DNA of 64,000 bases from Mesodorylaimus sp. YZB2_4 (taxonomy: Eukaryota > Nematoda > Enoplea > Dorylaimida > Dorylaimidae). The DNA is taken from positions 46,763-110,762 of the forward strand of contig JASANH010001403.1 of NCBI GenBank assembly GCA_030248295.1, written 5' to 3'. A model generated the notes under the pieces. It saw only the letters and a program-made list of their open reading frames with translations. It was not told the DNA's origin and did not search any database. The position numbers were made by a program, and so were the translations under genes. Positions 50,345 to 62,455 of this stretch are shown here, piece by piece. The number at the start of each line of letters is the position of its first letter. Position 1 is the stretch's first letter.

Positions 50345-53300
50345 TTGTCGGTAATTAATTGAACGAAGAATGGATACAAGGTTCCAAACTAGGATTTCTC
50401 GGGCTTAACCTTTCGGAAAGCTAAAACGAGAAGAGATGATCGCGTTTTCGGAAGGGAATGTAAAGTCGCGATGCGCTGCAGCGTTGTTTGGTGGAGCGAG
50501 GACTACGCAGTGTTGCAGTCCTCATTTTGTATAATACGTCTTAATCAGTTTTGTGGCCCAGGTTTCTCCCTCAATCGCCAAATATAGTATAGTCGAACTA
50601 CCAAATACAGGCACACATAGGACCATCACTCACTTCATATGATAACCCATCAAACAAAATTAGTTTTTTTGGGAACATAAGGCGACGTTACACAGTATTT
50701 CGAGCAATACACCGAGGACCTAATGTCCGAATCTATGCCCCGTTCAGCATTCTTTTCTTTGCAGTTTTTGCATCGTGATCAGGAATCGCGCGTCACTGGC
50801 CAGTGGTCAATTTTGTCGAATCGGCGTTCAGCTGGTGGCGGACAAGTTCGCGCAAGCCGCAGCAGCAATTGGTGACGACACGCCATGTGCTGGAGTCTAG
50901 ATTTAGGACACGACAGCTTACGATTAGATGAATTCTTTCAACGACATTGGACACGTTTGCTCATCTTCGTCCTGCTGGCCTTGCGAGTAGTGCAAAAAAT
51001 CACAGCGATATGAAATCAACGCCTTGCGAACTGATTAGTTGATCAAAGTTAATCAAGGTACAGTTTGGTGCAATGGGCCGCTGATGTAGGAGAGGGTAAT
51101 GGGTAAAAACCCTTTGCAAAGGACCGATAATACCCATAAGTAGAAACAAAAAAATCTACATTCTTGCCTCTAAAACTCCTCAGTTTTGTTATCTTTCCCT
51201 TTCAAGTTTCCGCGTGTCCCTGGGTTTTTTACAATAGAGAAAGGTTTAGCGGTTTGATGATATTCGTGCCCAAGGCCGCGATGCCAGCATTGCTTATAAA
51301 CTTTTCATAATAATCTCAAAAATGATTATGCCGCCAGTAAAACATTGTAAAAATTACACCTGCTCGTTGCAGAGAAGTCTTGTACAGGGAATCTGGCCGC
51401 TCGATCCTGTAAGCTTACATAGTACAAAACGGGGCGCACTCGGCGCCAGATCTTTGCCTCTAAGAAGCCCATTGGCCAAGAGTCGACTTGGTCGATTCAT
51501 CTGCCAAGTTTTTACTTTGTCTTCGCCTGATATCCATGGTCAGCAGTTGACTGTTAAACGGAAAGCAGCTCTTTGATAAGGATTGATATAAAGACGCCTG
51601 CTTTTAGGGGACAAGAATTTGGCCGCGATGAAATGGTAGTGATACATTAGCTGGGTGAGTTGGCATGCTCTGATAGTTGATTCGTGACTAATGGTAATTA
51701 AGTGAAAAAACTTTGGGCGGTCATCTGCGGATTGACAGAGGGACTTTAAAAAAGAGGAGCCAAATTTGCGTGTTGGAGTATTCCAGCTGGACCAGCTGTT
51801 TGCCTTGTTATGTTATATCACTGTCAGTTTTCAATGTGCTAGGATAAGGCAATCCAAGCAAGCCCAAACTGAAATATCAGATCAAGCAAGTCATAAATTG
51901 CGCAGGATTTAGCCGAATATACAGTACTATATTTAATATCGTGTGACTGAAGGACAAGGCAGAGTGCACGGAAAATATTCTGAATAGTTTCTGAGTAGTG
52001 AGAATTAGTCGCCCCCTCTGTTTTGTTTAACCATCAAACTAGGCAACTTCCCTTCACCTTGGATTTGGAAGTCCTCAGGCTGACAAAACATGGCTGACGA
52101 TGAGACTTACAAGAACAATGTTAGAATTATGTTAGAATGCTAAATATTAGAGTTATAGCATTTGAAGGCAGCTGACAGCTATATTTTTTGTCAAGACTTG
52201 TCAGATTTCTTACGAGTCCTATGAGATTCTTCTCATTCATACCTGAGGTCGTAACAAAAGTGGGTTCTTAAAGGGTTTCTTATTGGTCCTTATAGAAGCT
52301 GCCAAGAGGCGTCATCCTAGCAAAGACACAAGTGTCTTTACTATGCTTTGTTTGTTCTCGTGTCTACTTTGCATGCGTCCTGCTGAACTATATCTGGCTG
52401 CTGTGATAATTTTCCACTCGCATTTTCTTCTTGTCACTAAGTGATATATTTTGGTAGCGAATCAGGCTAGTCTTTCGCACTGTAAGCCAGAGTAGAAAAC
52501 AATTAAGACTGGAAAAGGAGTGGATTGGTAAAAAAATTCGCAAGATGATATGACTAATTATACCCCACCAACAAAAACGGTCACTTTTCTGGCTGGCCAC
52601 ATGTCATCGAGGATTTTGCTTGGCGGACGGGTATATGTAATAAGGCTCTGTTTTATAGCAGTCATAAATTCGAGGCACGACATTTGCCTGTTATCTTCCC
52701 TCCTGCCTCTGCTTTAATTGCTTTTTCCATCCTATTCCTTCCCTGAATAATGTGCACTGTTATTTCGTATTTCGAGAGCACCGGACATTTTTGGATATCC
52801 GTAATCAATATTTCCCTCATTCACCATTGCACTGTGTGAACTTTGAAATCCCCAGGTATGTACATAACGAGTTTTCTTAGCGTGGTCCCTAAAAAAATAA
52901 TGCCTGCGGATTAAACTGATAAATCGCACCTTGGCAGCCTTGGAAAATCCAAAGGCAAATCCATTGACTCTTATCGTTAGATGGGCAGTAAATTCTTATG
53001 TGTCAGCTAAATTCTTATAGGTATTTCCTCTGTAAATTTATTTATTGATTTGCAGTAATAAATATTGCGCGAAATATATGTGGCTGCTTGTCACAACTAC
53101 GCAGACCACCAGGTTCTACAGGAGGCGGCACAGGTATAAAAAGTGGGGCGCAGCTTAGGCTTGATTCTTATCAACGAGTGACTGTAGAATAATGGAAGAG
53201 TTGATAATTGCCGTGCCTATCTCTCGGACCCTCTGGTTTTCACCAACTGCACTGTCCAGATGAAGCGTACAGTAAGTGTATGGCCTGCTAATCTAACTAT

Positions 53301-54070
53301 CCTTGGGTAGGCTTTCGATCGCACACATAACAGGTGCGTCAAATTTTAGACGTCCCACTTCCCGCCATGTCTGCGGCTGTGGGCCGTTTGGCTATTGAAA
53401 AAACAATGAAAGCAAGCCGCAAGGACATTCAGTAAAAATACCAATTTAATGGAAGCATTCGTTTGGTGATTGATAGCGAACAAAGATTCTGAACCATCCA
53501 ATATGCCACACGTAAAAGACGACCGCCTTATTATCTGTGTCATAAAACTGCTGGTTTGGGAAAGGCGAAGAATACCTGGCTCAAGTACGAGTATACCCTG
53601 GCTGAACTATCCCTGGGTGGGGCGATCATACCCCGACTCTTTAAGGCTGGTCGGCGGTTGGCCTTTTTTTAAAAGTCGACTGCGGTTTTAAAAGGCGCCT
53701 GATTTGCCTTGGGCAATAAATAAACGTCCATGTGTATGCAGTATATATGCAAATCATATAGATATAACTATAAATTTTCTGAGAAACTAGCGCAATTTGT
53801 AAGCGGTAACACTTGCCCTAAAAACGGAGTGTGATCTCATGACCTGACGATATGGGCTAACTGAAGAACTTAAAAAAGAATGAAAAAAATCTAAAAGGCC
53901 AAATACATGTCAGCAACAAACTGTAGTATCACTTTACTGTTGCTGCAGCTGGTGTTTTCTTCGATCAATATTTTCGTTTGCCATGAGAAATACTTTTTAA
54001 GAAGCACCAACTGCTGCATGCGTCATCGCACTTTGTCAATCCCCTTCCTCTAGGCCCATCCCATAACCGG
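50345..54070. other. Intergenic, possible TATA promoter at 53135
   Basis: The first 100 bp are the leader of F-box copy 1, similar to that of copy 2. Most of the rest shows nothing recognisable. At 53135-53142 TATAAAAA is followed about 130 bp later by a consensus donor (ACA|gtaagt near 53273), possibly the promoter and a leader exon for the GPCR gene; this link is inference. Confidence 0.35.
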
Positions 54071-54078
54071 GTTCTGCC

Positions 54079-55255
54079 ATGCTACTCGTACATCCGCAGT
54101 CCACTCACATCTTCTCCCTTCCCTCCACGATGTTTGCAGGGGACATCATCAGGCATGTGCTCTACATGCTCTCCGGCTCTAGTGGCATGATCAGCAACAG
54201 CTTCGTGGTGTATGGTCGTGAAATGTAAGCCCCTACAGTTCAACGCCTACTATTTAGCTGCTGCTTTAGCTGCAACTGATGTGGTGGGCGGGGCCGCGTT
54301 TGTGGTGTCTGGAGCATTCAGACTGCACCTGGTGCTCACTAATCAAACGGGACTGTTGATAGCGCCCTGGGAGTGCATTTACGTCCCACCGGCCAGCTTA
54401 TTCGCCATCGCCTACCACGCAGGGCCCATGATGATCATCCTGATGTCTCTGGATCGCCTATTGGCCGTGGCTGCGGCCAAATTTTACTTCAACCTAGGAA
54501 AACGATACACCATCGGCCTCGTCGTGTTCTGCGTGGCATATTCCTTTTGCGTGCTCGGCTATTGGACCTACGACATGATGTACGTGGAGCCCCAACTTCC
54601 CAGCGTCACCAAGTTCTGTTGGGGCATCTATTCGGAGCCTGTTCACTTGTACGAGTACTGCGCCCCGCCCGTCCTGGTGAGCGCCAGTGTTCTCATAATG
54701 ACATTGGCTCTGCTGGTCAAGCGCCTGCGGACCAAGCAAACGGCTGGCGGCAATAATGCTCAGAGCATCGCTGCCGCCAGAAATGCCAAAGCTTCTCGTC
54801 TCCTGGCCTTCATTTCATTTAATGTATTCCTTATGTGGGTCGTGCCAGAAATGTTTGGCGGCCATCATTGACGCCTGTGGATACGGCCAGGGGGGCTGGT
54901 TTTCAGAGTTCGCCCCCTTTTGTGGATGCTGCAGCCCCTGCATGGACTCACAAATTTGGCCATATACTTTAGGAAAGGTAGCCAATTTCGTAAAGCGTAT
55001 CTTGATATGAAAAATCTGGTATCGGCAGTCAGTGTGCAGGCGAGGAGCGATGCCAGAGCACGCGGCAGTTGTGTGGCCAGCCAAACTAATCAGGTGGATC
55101 AAGCACCAGTACCCAACGCAGTTACCGAGAATGGCATGCATAAATACAGTAGGTCTCGCCGCTGTTCAGTTTCCCTGAAGGGATTTATTTGCGAATTTAT
55201 GTATGTACTATCTGTTTTCTTTATGAATGTACACGCGGCCTATGCGGTAACGTAG
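54079..55255 (+). pseudogene. Rhodopsin-class GPCR, broken by three frameshifts
   Basis: A seven-helix receptor can be followed across three frame changes. The ATG at 54079 opens a frame with TM1 (VLYMLSGSSGMISNSFVVYG) that stops at about 54226. One base off, the frame of 54212-54871 gives TM2 (FNAYYLAAALAATD), the conserved TM3 Cys (PWECIYVPP), MILMSLDRLLAVAAA with a DRL in place of DRY, TM4, an extracellular-loop Cys (KFCWGIYS), TM5 and TM6 (LLAFISFNVFLMWVVPE). A short frame-3 piece (CLAAIIDACGYGQGG) then passes back to WMLQPLHGLTNLAIYF (TM7) and a tail to 55255. Two of the shifts lie at short homopolymers (gaaatg; cccccttttg), so sequence error is possible. It resembles nematode srsx-type receptors, with low confidence in the subfamily. 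Ligand unknown. Confidence 0.7.
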
Positions 55256-55413
55256 AGGGCGTGTATACTCTCGAAGAAAACTGGTTATATGTTTTATTAT
55301 ATTCGAATCCCATGTCGTCTTGGAACTGTTTCGATATGTCGGTGGGGTTCGACACAGAGCCTCGATTTCGAAAGTTGATCAAGAATGGCTTGTAGGTCTT
55401 CTCGAGTTGCTTG

Positions 55414-56180
55414 TCATCGAGAAAGGGCAGCAGCCGTTGCCTGCCGAACTCGAAGTATAATTGCATGAGTTCGTCGTCTTCTTTGTCGATGACAATTTGC
55501 TAAACACGAGTCTTTGACGTTTCGTGCCGTTTCAGACCCGTGCAGCTTATCGTCTTGCCATTCACCTCGATCTGGTCTCCCGTGAGCCATTCGGACAAGG
55601 TCAGCTTTCTGCGCTACTTCGGGACGATAGAAGTAGTAGACCGATAGCTTGGACACGATAAATCGGATGATCGTCAAATAGGCGTTTTTATCCAAGCCTC
55701 GTCGCAACTTCTCTTTCGCTTCTTCTATCCCCTTCGAACCCTCTCGTTCCGATATTGATCTCGAATCAGACGCAACGAAGCTTTGGTCTTCTCCTTGCAC
55801 CGTACTTCTTGTACACCGTGGCCGCCTTCTCTTTCCTGACATCGACTCGAGTTCTTTTTCGCGAGTTCTTCAATAAGTCCAGCGTGTGCTCCAAGGATTC
55901 TCGACTCTTCACCGTTATCGCTTTTCGGCAGTACATTTTCAAATAGTCGATCAATTGAGTGGCCGCTTTCTCGAATCGAACCATAGTCTGCGGCCAAGCG
56001 TTGTATATTCGCAAGGCATCCATGAACTGTTCGATCTTCTTGAACGTCAGCACCTTGGTCAGTTTCTCGTAGTCGTCGATTTGACTCGGTTTGATATTGT
56101 ACTTTTCGAAAATGTACGCCAGAATGCGGGAGCTGTGCTCGACATCTTGGCTGATGATAAAGTCCCCGGTGTTTTTGATG
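55414..56180 (-). pseudogene. Unrecognised, multiply frameshifted coding remnant
   Basis: The minus strand has long, overlapping frames that look like one protein broken by shifts. The upstream part reads DFIISQDVEHSSRILAYIF, then YEKLTKVLTFKKIEQFMDAL (56053-55766). The middle has EKLRRGLDKNAYLTIIRFIV and KLSVYYFYRPEVAQKADLV. The downstream part reads DELMQLYFEFGRQRLLPFLD, then KQLEKTYKPFLINF. It is helical and charged, and richer in GC than its surroundings. I cannot name a family. It may be a decayed host gene or part of a large mobile or viral element. A profile search of the joined frames would decide. Confidence 0.45.
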
Positions 56181-56783
56181 TCCTACTATACTCGCATTTC
56201 AGTGCATAATTTTTGGCTATATTTATATTGCAACCCTCTGTTCTTTGGCGAGTCTAGGAGTACTTTCCCCTGGCTGGGAGACAGCAACCTCTCGGGCTTA
56301 TGTTTCAGCCGTGGGCTTGAAGACTTCCCTACCCTACTCGGAATTTTTGTCTTGGCTTTGTCTTTTTGTTTTGGTCGGCCACACTCTCTCGAACGCCTGC
56401 ATCGCGAGGTTGCAGTGCTTCCCACTCACGATCGGCTGAGTACCACACAAGCAATGCTCTTTTGCTGCAGGGATTTCCAATACACTGCGTGTGCCACGGT
56501 GATGGTGGGCGGACATGAAAATGGAGCATGTCTATTATTGAAGTGTATAGGTGACAAAAATAAAGCATTCACTTCAGTCGTTCGTTGCTTTGATTAAACA
56601 GCACATACACGTCACGGCTGTCCATTGAATGGATTGTGACAGAGTTCGTTTCACGCGCTTCTGACACAATGTCCTGTTTGACAAGGAGCAGGTGGTAGAA
56701 TGCGTTTAGGTAAAAAGCGGGTCCACTCGCTGTTGTCTCTTGTCTTGCCTCTTGATTTGGCCTTTGTTGCATCTGCATTGTGG

Positions 56784-57339
56784 CAAATACCGTATTTCCT
56801 CGAATTTCTCCCTGGTGGAGAATTTTTTCAAGTGGGTCTCACGATCAGACGGGGGAGAATAACCAGAGGGGGGGGGGGGGGATTTCCAGAGGGGGAATAA
56901 AACTCAAACATTTTTCAGAAGACAGAAAGAAACTGTTCTTCACAAGATATCAGAGTTATTCAAAGATGGGCAGTCTAAAGCTTTCCAACATGTACCGCTA
57001 ACTTCGTTTAACGTTATTTCAATACTTCTCTTTCCCTATTCATGTTAATCATAGCCGAATTCAATTGGCCGAAATATGCACGATATCTTCGTCTTCAACC
57101 TCATCTTCATCATCTGACTCTTCGAGGAAAACATTTTCTGTCTCGCCAACACTCATATCCTTCACATTTTCCACACCTGATGATTCTGTGCGGTAATTCA
57201 AATTCGTCCCCGGGAAAGGATTTCCAGGAGGTGGGGGGGGGGGGTGGGATAAAGTTCAATCGGGATCTAGACGGGGAGAATAACCGCAGGGGTAGGACTT
57301 AGAGGGGGGGAAGGGGAATTCCGAGAAAATACAATACTG
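56784..57339. mobile_element. MITE-like element with CGTATTTYCTCG ends
   Basis: The left end (AATACCGTATTTCCTCGAAT) and the reversed right end (CAGTATTGTATTTTCTCGGA) are similar. The interior has two direct copies of GAATAACC with G-rich flanks, a repeated GATTTCCAG and two G-tracts. No coding capacity. Borders are approximate. Confidence 0.5.
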
Positions 57340-57978
57340 TTTCTGCGACCGCGGCATGCCTGCGACAGTGCATGCAGCAGTTAAGCATTCTAATCGTAAG
57401 CACAGCTGCGCGGGAAAAGCACACATAGCAGCGTCCCTCTGCGCGTCTGCGTCTCCACTAGGAGCACCCCCACACGAGTCACGGTTGGATCAGATGGGGT
57501 TCCGTCGGATTAAATCGAATGCTTCGGGTTGGATCACGTGTAAAACGTTATTTTGTTGCACAATCGATAACGCATCAATTTTCTTTGAAAGGCCGCTCCC
57601 CATGATAAACAGAGTGTTTATCAACAGGCGCGGTAGCTGGCTGTTTAGCCCAGCCACACAGACGCGCAATGTTAAGCAGACAACTTTGATCGTCCATAAT
57701 CGTCCACCCTCACCCTATCGGCACAAAATTTCCCGCCTGATTTCTTTTCTGTTACTCAAAACCAAACTATCAAAAATACCGAGTCTTACTTTTTATAATA
57801 GCCCTCCAAATTGTCTTCTCTTTCAAATGATCTATCGCTAATCAATGTCGGACCGGTAGTTCTTTAATAAATAAAGAAAGACCGAAACTCGTCGACGCCG
57901 GAATTGGCATTGCCAGCCAAAAGCAGGTCGTGCATGCGCGCCCGCGCTCATTTTGCTATCCTGAAAAGTAGATCCATG

Positions 57979-58187
57979 CTAACGAGCAGGATGTGTTTAC
58001 TATCATCGCAGGCTTTAGAAAACACGGCTAACGGAGACATGCATTTTTTAATTAGACGAATCTGCAAACAAGGAAGCGCCAGACTAAGCCGAAGCCTATG
58101 ATTAGATAGAAAGTTATAAGACACGCAAAAATACACAAAGAAACGGATAGAGCAAGTTTCAGGTTGGAAACACATCCTGCTCGTTAG
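57979..58187. mobile_element. Short MITE with 20-bp perfect inverted ends
   Basis: CTAACGAGCAGGATGTGTTT (57979-57998) is the exact reverse complement of 58168-58187. The next bases inward also pair in part (CATCGCAGGCTT with AAGCCTATGATT). At 209 bp with no open frame, it is either a MITE or a structured RNA/DNA hairpin. Confidence 0.75.
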
Positions 58188-58523
58188 TGCCTAGTAAGGA
58201 GACAAGACAGCGGGTTCTGTATGATGTTATCTGATAAGAGAAAAATTCGTTGCTGATCTTGAGCGTTGAGATTTTCAAAGGAGAGGCACGCATTTGGGTT
58301 GGGTCGGGACGGATTGAATCGGGAGTGATGTACCGGGGTCGGACAATTTTTTGGATGTGAGCCTCGAAACAGCTTTGGGGCTGATAGTGAGCAGCTACCG
58401 CGTCTGTTGATAACTTGGGAACCTTTTTCGCAAGTGACTTGCGGAGAGACTAGACTGCAAATTTCTTGCATGTATTCTGAATTCCCAACCAAAATACAAG
58501 TGCGAAAAAGCATTGGTATTTCT

Positions 58524-59302
58524 AAAAAAATCTGTTATCAGACAACGACAAAGTTAGCCCAGTCACTGTACTCTGACCAGATGCAGGGCGAGACTGGGTT
58601 GGCTGGGCTTCCTCAGCGGCGTTTGTAAATAAATTGAGATCAAACAAAATCGCTAGTGATAAAAAGTGTAAAAGGGCATCCCCTGCCTCAGCTGCTTCAT
58701 TCAGGGAATGAAGAGATGGCGAACAGAGGCTGACTGTCATGAGTTCTATTTCCAGTAGGTTGGTCGCCTAAAAAAGTGCTATTAGCTAGCTGGCTCCACA
58801 GCAGCTAAATTTTCTGTTCTACTGTAGTGTCGCTGGCTAGGCTAAACATAAAGTATTCATACCCTACTATGACAGCTGCTGCGACCTTACTGCAACGAGT
58901 CCTCTCTGTTTCCAAACTAGGTTCAAGACATCAGAGGGTCGCATTGCATTCCTCCAAAGTACGAATACGGATGTTCATGCGGTACTAGCCTTCGGTGTAA
59001 AACAGAAAGGATAAAATCCGACATGAAATCGACCCCACGACCTTACGAATTGATTTTACAAAAGTGCAATGCATCCAAGCATGCGTCGCCGAGGTAGCCC
59101 AGCCAACCTAGTCTCGCCCTGCATTGTTCATGTTCATGTTCATGTTTTACCATATCACCAAACGCTTATGCGCACTCAAGGGTGAAGGGACACATTTTAC
59201 ACGAAATGATTTACTGGCCCGCGAGTCGAACACTCATTGGTCAGAGTACAGTGGGGGGGGGGGGGGGCAAACTTTTTCGTTGTCTGATAACAGATTTTTT
59301 TT
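58524..59302. mobile_element. Foldback element, ~780 bp
   Basis: The ends AAAATCTGTTATCAGACAAC (58527 onward) and the reverse complement of 59302 backward match for about 30 bp. Inward, both arms carry CACTGTACTCTGACCA and then ATGCAGGGCGAGACT, GGTTGGCTGGGC, with different spacing; a G-tract of about 16 interrupts the right arm. No gene inside. Confidence 0.7.
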
Positions 59303-59897
59303 GAAATTATCATGGTGCCACGGCACAAGCAGCGCCCCTCTCTATGTTTTGCCTCCATGCTCATAGTCGTGGATCTACTATACTTTACAGTCTGATGAAG
59401 TGGAGTAAAAAAGAACCATGCTGCTCATTAATTACTGTGACCATAACTTCAAATTTTTTAATGAGAACGGATATTTCCACTATGTTTCCACTCCTCCCTG
59501 ATATTTCTGTCATCCGGAATCAAGCTATTTTCAAAATCTGAGTCATCTATGCTTTCTCTGGTCTCAAATAATAACGAGAAGCTCGCTAGTAACTCTAATT
59601 AACTATGAGTAGGAAAAAGGAGTATCATTGCAGAATATTGGTCACATCTCATTCATTCCACTATAGAGTGGTTGGAGAAAAATTGCAGTACTGTACATAG
59701 TTGGTTATTTTACTGCGGTTATTGCAAACACTATCGGCTGAGAATTTCAGATCGGAAAGTTCAGATCCAAATTTTCGGATCGGATGGGATCAGATAGAAT
59801 CCGCCCATGACGCACATGGGTATCCTGGACTGGACACCGACTTCCCGGACGATAAGGGGTGGGTTTTGACAGCCGAGACATATGTATAATTAATATA

Positions 59898-59929
59898 ATT
59901 ATTTATTATAACATGTTATAATAAATAAT
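59898..59929. repeat. Perfect 32-bp AT-rich palindrome
   Basis: ATTATTTATTATAACA and its exact reverse complement meet without a spacer. It lies in a 100-bp stretch that is almost pure A/T. Confidence 0.9.
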
Positions 59930-62160
59930 GCAATTATATAAAATAGTAATTTCAATTACAGTGTAATACAATATAATATTATGACTCATGGAAAGTTGAC
60001 CTTACGATGCACAGATTTTCCAACAATTCATTGGGTCGTGCCCCACTAGCATCTTCGCCTACCCGTACCTTTAAAAAGATCTCCCGGGATACCAGAAGTA
60101 AAATATACAGTATAGGTGATGCCGGTGATAAAATGGCATGAGCTAATCTGACTGCACCCTCAAAATCCGGTTCTTGGAGTCCTTCAAACACAACCAAAGA
60201 CTTGAGAAGTATCCCGCTCACATCTTAACGACCATTCCCTTTTCGAGCTGCAAGTTTCGAATTACATGACCCCAGCTAAAGGGGCATTTTGACCAGGGCA
60301 CTTACTGTAATCTTATAAGCCCTGTTCCTCGAACAAGGAAATGCTGGTCTCCCATCCTCGAATTCCCCCGCCAGTAAAGCCGCGGTGACTCACAATCAGT
60401 TCAGGCGCGTACGCAGGATTTTGGAGTGTTGGGGGCCAACAAAAAATTGGCATATACAGTACAGTATATCCTTTAACTTACAATTGGAGGCACAAGGATG
60501 AGCGCCAATCGCCCGAGTGGGGGTGGGGTATGTGCCCCTGCCCCGACGGAGGCAAAATTTTTGCAGAATTGGCTTCTCGCAGACATAATTTTTCACTAGT
60601 GTATGAATAAGTTAGCAGGAAATAACCTTTTTAAAGACAAGAAATCAAAATCTCAAGACCAGCCGAAAACTCAAGCCTCCCTGCCAAAAAGCAAGATGCT
60701 TCTTTAAAGACTCTGACCGATCAAACTTTCAAACTTCCAAAATTTGGACCCGACTGACCTGATCTGTGACTGCGAGTCGACAAGAGATCAAGTCAGAGCT
60801 CGATATTCTGCTGACACACGATTTCCCACTTCTGTCAGTCAGACTGACATGCCGAAGTACGGGTGGACGCAGGGGCACTGGCCGTTTTCGAAACACCAGG
60901 ATCTATCGATTCGAAACCAACGGACATCATGTCGCAATGGGTTGAAAACGCTCTGCCGAGCAACCATATGCTCACGCGGACGAATAAGACTCCCCAAGTA
61001 GAATAGTGGTTTTTTTGGATTTGGTTCGAAAAAAGGTCAACCTCCACAACCCAAAACCATCCTGTCTACATATCCGACCCAACTAAACCCAAAAACTCCA
61101 AAAAATGGGTTGGGTTTAGGGACCCAATGTCGGACCTGGGTGGCAACATAATGGAGCAGGCCCGCTGCATATTCCAGATGCAGTATTGTTTGCGATCAGA
61201 AAACCTGACGTGAGTGTAAATCTGAGAGAAGAACTGCGGTTTTTTTACCCATTCAACTCGATATTTAAAAAAGAGACACGATTTAACGCGAAAGTATCTG
61301 CGCGATTTGAGGTCTACTCACGTGGGGCCACTTGCGCACTCGGGTATATTTTCTGTACGGAAAGGCTTCGAGCTTATTGTTGGTGACTACGAGAGTCGAG
61401 AAAAGCGCTACAATCGAATTTCCGTGAAAATCGCTCAAACTAACAAAAAAAGGCATATACAACAAGATAAGGGACGCGACATTTTTTCCATAGCCTACCG
61501 CACGTTCTGACGAGTGAGTTCTTGTCGTAGTTGTCAGTTTGAGCTTTAAAAATGGCTTTTGGAGTTCCCGAAAAGGTAAATCAGTTCTTTAAATTTGAAA
61601 TAGCCAGTGTGAGATCAACTTTGGACCCCGATCATTCTTACTTGGTTCGACGATCAAAAAAGCTGATGAAGTCAATGGTATCCTCAAAAGCGTTTGGTCG
61701 TGCATTTCGTGCGAGAAGCTTCGAAAACGTGAATCGAACGAAAAACGTGAAACGGAATTAAGAGCTCCATCTATCGTATGCCCATTCAGCATGTTGGACG
61801 AAAAGATGCCATGATCACGGATCCACAGAATGGGCATCACATGCATTGCCTGGGTGTTCTCATTGGAGAAGTCGAACCTATTCAGCTTCAACGAGAGATG
61901 AATTAAGAAGTGCGAAAAGGTCCAAGCGTCCGAGGGCAGATAATAATTGCGGATTCGGACTGAGCGATATGCTGTCGATGATGCCCTGCAGGAAATTGTT
62001 GAAATTCAATTCCCTGACAACAAGAAAGCTCGGCGAAGTTTGTTCCGACATGCTGAGAAGGGTGCCAGAGATGGGGATGATCCTCGGCAAATACCTCCTG
62101 CTCTGCTTTGCAATCTTTATAACAGAAGTGCTGTGGCAGGTAGCTGCTTACCGGATTACA
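59930..62160. other. Mostly non-coding, with a broken frame series at 61552-62230
   Basis: A 69-residue frame at 61552 (MAFGVPEKVNQFF) is followed in shifted frames by PSIVCPFSMLDEK, NGHHMHCLGVLIGEVEPIQL and LFRHAEKGARDGDDPRQI. This suggests a decayed gene, which I cannot name. At 61080-61140 there is a degenerate GGGTTGGGTTTAG stretch. Otherwise nothing recognised. Confidence 0.35.
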
Positions 62161-62455
62161 ATCGCTCGAATTCAGAATCAAAGACCCAATTCTATGGCTT
62201 GTATGATGAATGCTTCATCTGCTCAACGTAGCTTTCACAGTCATAGTTTCTATGTGCAGCAACGGTGACTTTTACTGACTATAGCCAAGGAAAACAGTGA
62301 GCCATCATTCTCGAGTATTTGTCCTTCAAACGAAAACAATATCTTTGAATTCTGAAACGCAGACAAGTACTCTAAATTCTAAAATACTTCACTTCTTTGT
62401 CTATCATGATCCTGAAAACAGTCTTTTCTATTCTTCATCTGCACGCATTGTTTTC

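Noticed and set aside
57356..57841. 161-residue plus-strand frame
   Set aside because: No motif, low-complexity-like composition and no supporting splice or start context.
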